From assembly GCA_023228045.1 (NCBI GenBank), contig JALOBY010000006.1:1-62326 (forward strand): a stretch of DNA of 62,326 nt, given 5' to 3'. Position numbers and translations under genes: made by a program. The notes beneath the pieces are model-generated. The model searched no databases. It saw only the letters and a program-made list of their open reading frames with translations, and had not been told where the DNA came from. Within the stretch, counting starts at the first letter, position 1. Each line of letters opens with the position of its first letter. This stretch comes from Endomicrobiales bacterium (GTDB lineage Bacteria; Elusimicrobiota; Endomicrobiia; Endomicrobiales; JALOBY01). Below, piece by piece: positions 58,322-62,326 of this stretch.

Positions 58322-59454
58322 TGTTGTACCCCAAACTTCTTGACTGGAACTAAGTGCGCATCCCAGCCGTTTTTCCTTGTTTTTTTATAGTTTTTTATAA
58401 CCGGGGAAATTTTATCAGATGCGTTAATGCCATTTGAAACAGGAAACATTGGACCGACTGTGTTATAAACACCTGCTGATGCAACCGTTTCAATGCTTGG
58501 CCACTTTATTCCAAACCACTTTGAGAAAATCGGTTGGTCTGCCTGTTCATTGGAGTTTGGTATTTTTGTGCAAACAACCGTAATTTTTTGGCTTTTATCA
58601 AAAACTGTTTTGTCAGCATAAAGCCACGATTTATTACCGCTTGACCAAGGCATTGCCTCATAAATATCTTGTACTACAACCGGCAAATCAAGCACAATCA
58701 CTAATAAAGCATTTACTGCCCACTTAACCACCTGTTGGCTTACACCTACCCTGTTTGATGTATGATAAATTGCTCCCTTGTTTCTTTCAAGCCCAAGTTT
58801 TGTACCGCCTATTATTGCCGTATAGTCCGGGCCGCAAAGCTCACCTTGGGCATTTTTTTCTTGCCCTTTTGCCACACGCATAGCCAACGCCCAAATGTTA
58901 ACTTGGTACGCGCCCATAAGCACATCTTGCATAGCAACAAGTGAGTCAACCATACTTTTAATGCCTCTTATCTGTGCATTGCCGCTTTGATAAGTATCCA
59001 AGTAACCTGTAATTTTTTTCTGACTATCGGGCGGCTTAATTATTCTATGAGGAATACCCGGATAACCACCCATTGGAACTAATGGAACACTTATGTGAGG
59101 CCCACTCATAATTCCCGAAACCAGAGATACAGAAGCAACATACTTATAATATGTCCACATTAATGAAAATGGTACTGTTTCAGGGCCATACATATAACTG
59201 CCAATTGCAAAGTTCATTGCACCAAGCACATTTAACACACGCGCCTTATAAACAGCCGCAGAAAGAGCGGCATTGTCGGCAGCGTTTTGCATCATAATTC
59301 TATCAGTTGTAAGTTTTGCCACATTTATAAGCATTGCCCAACATAAAACCAAAACAATGCACATAAAAAAGAAATATGGCAAAACCTGTGCTTGCTCTGA
59401 ACAAAGTTGTTGCTTTGTAAAAAACTGGTATTTTTTTTGTTTTATTTTTTTCAC
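58318..59454 (-). CDS. TadG-like protein of the Tad locus
   Basis: The 378-residue protein has one N-terminal membrane helix (YFFFMCIVLVLCWAMLI) followed by VAKLTTDRIMMQNAADNAALSAAVYKA, typical of TadG/Flp-locus proteins in which the helix leads into an alpha-helical QNAADAAALA segment. The rest is a periplasmic domain with no family I recognise. The GTG at 59454 overlaps the previous stop (TAGTG) and has AGAAGAG upstream. A longer frame would run 15 residues into that gene. Confidence 0.7.
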   Translation of the reverse strand: MKKIKQKKYQFFTKQQLCSEQAQVLPYFFFMCIVLVLCWAMLINVAKLTTDRIMMQNAADNAALSAAVYKARVLNVLGAMNFAIGSYMYGPETVPFSLMWTYYKYVASVSLVSGIMSGPHISVPLVPMGGYPGIPHRIIKPPDSQKKITGYLDTYQSGNAQIRGIKSMVDSLVAMQDVLMGAYQVNIWALAMRVAKGQEKNAQGELCGPDYTAIIGGTKLGLERNKGAIYHTSNRVGVSQQVVKWAVNALLVIVLDLPVVVQDIYEAMPWSSGNKSWLYADKTVFDKSQKITVVCTKIPNSNEQADQPIFSKWFGIKWPSIETVASAGVYNTVGPMFPVSNGINASDKISPVIKNYKKTRKNGWDAHLVPVKKFGVQH

Positions 59455-60020
59455 TAAAACTCTTCTGCCTGCGGGTATGCTTTGTTGTAGTAGCGCCAAT
59501 CGGGCGATTTAACCATTCTGCTATGCGCCGCACCCGACGGCAATCCGCTTCTATTTGAAACACTTAAAAACTGCGTACTGCCTAATCCGCTTGAAAGCCT
59601 GCCAAACATAGAACCAAACATAAGCTTTTGTGCGTAGTATATGTGCGCTCCAAAAGTTCTTACAATTGCTCCTTGTGCATTATTGCCCGATGAATGATCA
59701 ATGCCAGAAACACCGTATGGGTCTTTATCCCACAATTTCGCGATTGCAATAGTATCACCGAAAAAAATTAAATTTGCTGCTACTGTGGCACTGTTTTGAG
59801 GGTTTTGCCCATCGGCGCCCGCTATTGTGCTTCCTTTTGAAACTATTGAGCAACGCAAAACAGAGTGAGCGGCCTCATTAGCCCTAAGCCAGTACACAGC
59901 AACTAAAAAAAATTGAATTGCCGCAAAAAAAATAATTGTCATAAAAATAATGACAAGGAGAGTTTCAACCATGGCCTGCCCACTTTGACAATGTTTTATT
60001 TTTATCAGGAAGTTTTTCAT
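59454..60020 (-). CDS. TadE-like pseudopilin
   Basis: The 188-residue protein starts with KIKHCQSGQAMVETLLVIIFMTIIFFAAIQFF, quoted by its core SGQAMVETLLVIIFM. This is the TadE-type cleavage and assembly motif, with Glu inside the hydrophobic helix. A periplasmic domain of about 145 residues follows. It overlaps the preceding Flp-like gene by ATGA. Confidence 0.8.
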   Translation of the reverse strand: MKNFLIKIKHCQSGQAMVETLLVIIFMTIIFFAAIQFFLVAVYWLRANEAAHSVLRCSIVSKGSTIAGADGQNPQNSATVAANLIFFGDTIAIAKLWDKDPYGVSGIDHSSGNNAQGAIVRTFGAHIYYAQKLMFGSMFGRLSSGLGSTQFLSVSNRSGLPSGAAHSRMVKSPDWRYYNKAYPQAEEF

Positions 60021-60202
60021 GGCCCAACACCCAGCAAACCCGCGCGGGTACTTGCAAGTTTATTAAACATAGCACCAAGAGCGCCCGAAAAAAGCGCAAT
60101 AACACCTATGCAGGCAATTACAAGAATTATCAAAACTATCGCGTATTCAACTGTGGCTTGAGCTTTATCCCATCTTTTGCAATAGGATTTGGAATTCGTC
60201 AA
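60017..60202 (-). CDS. Flp-like pilin whose 5' end lies inside a repeat element
   Basis: The body RWDKAQATVEYAIVLIILVIA followed by CIGVIALFSGALGAMFNKLAS is a Flp-type pilin closely similar in layout to the one at 52756-52929 (KAQGMVEY, then MFNK). No ATG is available just upstream. The nearest in-frame start is TTG at 60202, which lies in the terminal inverted repeat of element C, so the element encodes the first residues (TNSKSYCK). The frame stays open through the whole element to 60478. Either the insertion supplied a new start or the gene has lost its own. Total length from TTG is 61 residues. Confidence 0.62.
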   Translation of the reverse strand: MTNSKSYCKRWDKAQATVEYAIVLIILVIACIGVIALFSGALGAMFNKLASTRAGLLGVGP

Positions 60203-60376
60203 AAGATACGGGACATTTTTATCCGCGAAATCCTTGCCAATGGAATTACCATTATCTGCGGTTTCGAGGCACCCCTCTCTACAGCTATCCCAGTGGGGGA
60301 GCGCTTTGGTGCTCCCCCCTATGTCAAAACTGCCTCCGTCTCCTTCGCCTCGGTTCACAAACCTATTGCAAAAAAT
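60175..60376 (-). repeat. TIR element copy C, inserted at the start of a pilin gene
   Basis: The ends TTTTGCAATAGGATTT and ACCTATTGCAAAA are inverted repeats. Read on the minus strand it matches copy A almost throughout (ACCGAGGCGAAGGAGACGG, CAGTTTTGACAT, the AATGG/CCATT hairpin and TTTTGACGAATTCC). It carries about 60 extra bases with a GGGGGAGC/GCTCCCCC hairpin. It separates the mini-secretin gene from the pilin body. Confidence 0.75.
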
Positions 60377-60452
60377 GGGATTATTACCGCGTAGAAAAAC
60401 AGCGGTTTTAACCCGAATTTTAAGGTTGGCAAAATGGATAAGATACTTTAGG

Positions 60453-61193
60453 TTATTGAACAAGCTTTGGGGTAACAAAAATTAGAATATTTGTTTTGTT
60501 TTCTATCGTGGATTTTCTTGAAAAAAGCACCCCAAGCAAAGGAATATCGCCAAGCAAAGGTATGCCGGTTTTATGGTCTTCTTTTATGGTCTCTAAAAGC
60601 CCTGCAAGTGCAATTGTTTCACCACTTTTTACACGCACGCTAGATGTTGCCTTGCGTGTCGCGACTGCAGGGTAACCCTGTACTTTATTTGCCCAATCAA
60701 GGCGGCTAACTTCGGTAGTAAGCGTCAAATCAATATACTCACCGTCAACTTTTGGCAGAATCTCTGTTTTAATGCCGTACTCTTTCCACTCTATGCTTGA
60801 TGCGGTTGTGCCAGTTGCTACAACAGGGAACTCACCGCCAACAAGGAACTTGGCAGTTGTACCTGATTTAGTTACAAGTTTTGGTTTTGAAAGGATTTGT
60901 GCGGCGCCTTTTTCCTGTAAAAACTTAAGTGCTGAAGAAAAAGCCGTGTAGCGTGACCACTGCCCTGAACCGATTATGGTAGGAACTTCTGGTAAAAGCG
61001 AAGGTGTTTTTGCCGATTCAACTGACATTTCGCCGGCCTCAATTGTATCTGGCCACTTTATGCCAAGCTCCAGAGCTTTATTGTTGTTGACCTCAGTTAT
61101 TTCAACAGAAATCTCAACAAGTTCGGCAAAAGAGTTTGCGCAAAAACCAAAAAGCATTAGGGAGATTATAAAAAAACGAAAAGGTTTCACCAA
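60453..61193 (-). CDS. Short secretin-domain protein (CpaC/RcpA-like) of the Tad locus
   Basis: The 246-residue protein has a signal peptide (FFIISLMLFGFCANSFAE) and then an almost bare secretin domain: ILSKPKLVTKSGTTAKFLVGGEFPVV, quoted here as KPKLVTKSG and FLVGGEFPVV, SVRVKSGETIALAGLL and the signature GIPLLGDIPLLGVLFS. Normal CpaC/RcpA proteins have 400 or more residues with N-terminal domains. Here only about 60 residues precede the secretin core. It should form or help form the outer-membrane pore. It follows the RDD gene by 14 bp. Confidence 0.85.
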   Translation of the reverse strand: MVKPFRFFIISLMLFGFCANSFAELVEISVEITEVNNNKALELGIKWPDTIEAGEMSVESAKTPSLLPEVPTIIGSGQWSRYTAFSSALKFLQEKGAAQILSKPKLVTKSGTTAKFLVGGEFPVVATGTTASSIEWKEYGIKTEILPKVDGEYIDLTLTTEVSRLDWANKVQGYPAVATRKATSSVRVKSGETIALAGLLETIKEDHKTGIPLLGDIPLLGVLFSRKSTIENKTNILIFVTPKLVQ

Positions 61194-61207
61194 AAAATCT
61201 CCAGATA

Positions 61208-61729
61208 TTATTGAGCGCTTGGCGGTGTAGTTGGTGGAGCGCTTTTAGCGTTTTGCGCTTCTGCCAAAGCTGGCGACAAAATAACCTGCGTGTTTGCAAA
61301 GCCATCGCCAAAACGGCGGCCATTTACATTTACAATAGTTTTTATGCCTTCAGTAAAAACAACTATAACACCAACAACCATACCTATAACTATAACACCA
61401 ACAACCATACCTGTGCCAATAATAGGAACTATAACAATAATAGAAACTATAACGATAACTAAAGGTAAAGCTAAAATCCAGTTTCTGTTTAAAGAAACAT
61501 TGAAATCCGACTGCTTGTTTTCTTTATTAAAAGCAACAACTTCAAGCTTCATAAGTGACTTACCTAAGCTTTTATAACGCATAAAACCAAAATCAAAACC
61601 ATCACGCAGTAAAATATAAGTTGCACCAACAATTAGACCAAGCACTGGAATTAAACTTATAACTGCTACAAGTATACAGTCAATAAGGTACGCCACAAAT
61701 CTTCTAATTAAATCTGCCTTTGGATACAT
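61208..61729 (-). CDS. RDD-family membrane protein
   Basis: This 173-residue protein begins KADLIRRFVAYLIDCILVAVI, the RDD-family start with the Arg and Asp pair in the first helix, and has further helices at about 35-45 and 85-125. The second hydrophobic part contains a duplicated GMVVGVIV unit encoded by a 27-bp direct repeat (61362-61412). The C-terminus is Pro- and Ala-rich and cytoplasmic or periplasmic. The function of the family is poorly known. It is the first gene of Tad locus 2, with a GGAGG site. Confidence 0.8.
   Translation of the reverse strand: MYPKADLIRRFVAYLIDCILVAVISLIPVLGLIVGATYILLRDGFDFGFMRYKSLGKSLMKLEVVAFNKENKQSDFNVSLNRNWILALPLVIVIVSIIVIVPIIGTGMVVGVIVIGMVVGVIVVFTEGIKTIVNVNGRRFGDGFANTQVILSPALAEAQNAKSAPPTTPPSAQ
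61362..61412. repeat. 27-bp tandem direct repeat within the RDD gene
   Basis: ACTATAACACCAACAACCAT occurs at 61362 and again at 61389 (24 bp identical, period 27), encoding two copies of a GMVVGVIV-like helix segment. Copy number could vary by slippage without shifting the frame. Confidence 0.7.
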
Positions 61730-61763
61730 AAACTACCTCCAAAATTTAATGCGAAACAATTGC

Positions 61764-61792
61764 ATTTTAGCTTAATGCTACCGTTTTTTCAA
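61764..61792 (-). promoter_or_regulatory. Promoter of Tad locus 2
   Basis: On the minus strand TTGAAA (61787-61792), a 17-bp spacer and TAAAAT (61764-61769). The expected start is near 61757, giving a 27-nt leader that contains the GGAGG site of the RDD gene. Confidence 0.6.
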
Positions 61793-61870
61793 CACATATT
61801 ATTTAGAAAGTACTGGATATTTTTTAAATTGAGTGTTGCCCCACTTTGCACTTTGTGAAACTTAGTTTTA

Positions 61871-61899
61871 TTGCGCTTTGTTCTCATTTTTGGTATATT
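61871..61899 (+). promoter_or_regulatory. tRNA-Ala promoter
   Basis: TTGCGC (61871-61876), a 17-bp spacer and TATATT (61894-61899), about 23 bp before the mature tRNA 5' end. Confidence 0.55.
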
Positions 61900-61922
61900 A
61901 CACCATCATTTGTAACAAAAAT

Positions 61923-61998
61923 GGGGCTGTAGCTCAGCTGGCAGAGCGCTTCCTCGGCAAGGAAGAGGTCGACGGTTCAATTCCGTTCAGCTCCACCA
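61923..61998 (+). tRNA. tRNA-Ala (anticodon GGC) with C at position 33
   Basis: A complete 76-nt tRNA with encoded CCA. Acceptor GGGGCTG/CAGCTCC contains the G3-U70 pair that identifies alanine tRNAs. The anticodon stem CTTCC/GGAAG encloses TCGGCAA, giving anticodon GGC. Position 33 is C in place of the near-universal U. All other invariant positions (U8, A14, G18, G19, A21, U54, U55, C56, A58) fit. Confidence 0.93.
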
Positions 61999-62010
61999 AA
62001 ATATAAAAAA

Positions 62011-62041
62011 AGAACTTCAAAATAATTTGAAGTTCTTTTTT
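62011..62041 (+). terminator. Rho-independent terminator after tRNA-Ala
   Basis: AGAACTTCAAA (62011-62021) pairs perfectly with TTTGAAGTTCT (62026-62036) across an ATAA loop, followed by a T-run. It starts 12 nt after the tRNA 3' end. Confidence 0.9.
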
Positions 62042-62083
62042 ATATATTTTCTTTTCATGAACAACGATTTTAACTCCCACTTT

Positions 62084-62240
62084 GGCTGACCCGCCTTTAG
62101 CGAAGGCTGACGCAATGACAACAAAAATTTTAGTCATTGCGAGGGCTTTAGCCCGCGGCAATCTTGGTAGTTGACGAGTTGTGAGATTGCTTCGTCGCTA
62201 CCGCTTCTCGCAATGGGCATAATACTCAAAAAGTGTTGCT
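62084..62240. repeat. Dispersed GCAATGAC-family repeat at window end
   Basis: The segment contains CGCAATGAC, an inverted GTCATTGCG, GGGCTTTAGCCC, AGATTGCTTCGTCGCTACCG and CTCGCAATG. Its last 26 bases (62215-62240) are the exact reverse complement of 73-98. No gene is recognised from 62042 to the window edge. An ATG at 62324 has GGAG only one base away and cannot be judged. Confidence 0.6.
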
Positions 62241-62326
62241 AAAAACAAGGGATAAAGTCTTAAATATAGACGACAAGTAAAAACATTTGATACTCTTTTA
62301 TTGAAACGGTTCAATAAAGGAGCATG

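Noticed and set aside
60203..60478. Extension of the Flp-like pilin to an ATG at 60478
   Set aside because: The added residues are encoded entirely by element C and the end of the secretin gene, with no signal or pilin features. The frame is open probably by chance, although translation from there cannot be excluded.
62042..62326. Start of a new plus-strand gene at the ATG at 62324
   Set aside because: Only the start codon is in the window and the GGAG motif is one base away, too close for a normal ribosome-binding site.
1..62326. CRISPR arrays, prophage or transposase genes
   Set aside because: No regularly spaced direct repeats, integrase, capsid or transposase reading frames were found. 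The repeats present are short, hairpin-forming and scattered.

Overview
The window is about 62 kb of AT-rich chromosomal DNA (roughly 38-40 % GC by eye) packed with tight operons, many with ATGA start/stop overlaps. The gene content points to a diderm, anaerobic or oxygen-sensitive bacterium. It carries LPS heptose genes (hldD, rfaE2, gmhA), an outer-membrane barrel protein and a secretin, together with a superoxide reductase, rubrerythrin and flavodiiron protein. GTP-type PEP carboxykinase, isoleucine synthesis from citramalate and a Tad pilus fit an uncultured lineage of the Elusimicrobiota/Omnitrophota kind. That placement is a low-confidence impression and not a sequence comparison.

Layout. 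0.2-6.1 kb (minus): a SpoU rRNA methyltransferase, then an ECF-type nickel/cobalt transporter (CbiMNQO-like) with an outer-membrane partner, preceded by nikR and a clear NikR operator over a sigma70-type promoter. 5.1-14.1 kb (minus): PASTA protein, hisC, aroF, tyrA, aroA, plsC, ispH, hldD and aroG, that is aromatic amino acid, lipid, isoprenoid and LPS genes. 14.3-22.7 kb (minus): thrH, lysC, cimA, ilvD, ilvB, ilvN, ilvC. 22.8-30.5 kb (minus): aroB, aroQ, an M24 peptidase, efp, accB, accC, gmhA, rfaE2, a ThiD2-like gene and thiC. A DUF116 gene is divergent from aroB, and aroC-aroK follow on the minus strand. 33-38.4 kb (plus): ndk, pckG, an EamA half-transporter, mnmG, rsmG. 38.5-40.9 kb: a secreted glucanase-like protein.

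40.9-46.8 kb (minus) is a PerR-led oxidative-stress and Fe-S operon: perR, iscS-like, iscU with a Cys-rich tail, DsrE-like, TusA-like, fprA, TlpA-like, dfx, rbr. Its IscS-like protein lacks the PLP-binding lysine, the most unusual gene-level observation here. 46.8-52.9 kb (minus) is Tad locus 1: flp pilin, CpaB, a fused TadZ-like/TadA ATPase, TadB, then RadC, VanZ, nitroreductase and NUDIX genes. 53-57.3 kb holds a tRNA-Glu, a restriction-type nuclease-domain protein, rmuC, lemA and serS. 57.7-61.7 kb (minus) is Tad locus 2: RDD protein, mini-secretin, a second Flp-like pilin, TadE, TadG-like, TadE. A tRNA-Ala with a terminator and a repeat close the window.

Several intergenic regions are filled by dispersed, hairpin-rich repeats. 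One family (three copies, about 140-200 bp, terminal inverted repeats AACCCGNATTTTGCAATAGG) appears undescribed as far as I can tell. One copy lies in the predicted ndk leader and another reads directly into a pilin gene. Four genes have near-consensus promoters whose -10 box ends only 7-10 nt before the ATG, which suggests leaderless transcripts. No CRISPR array, phage or transposase gene was seen.
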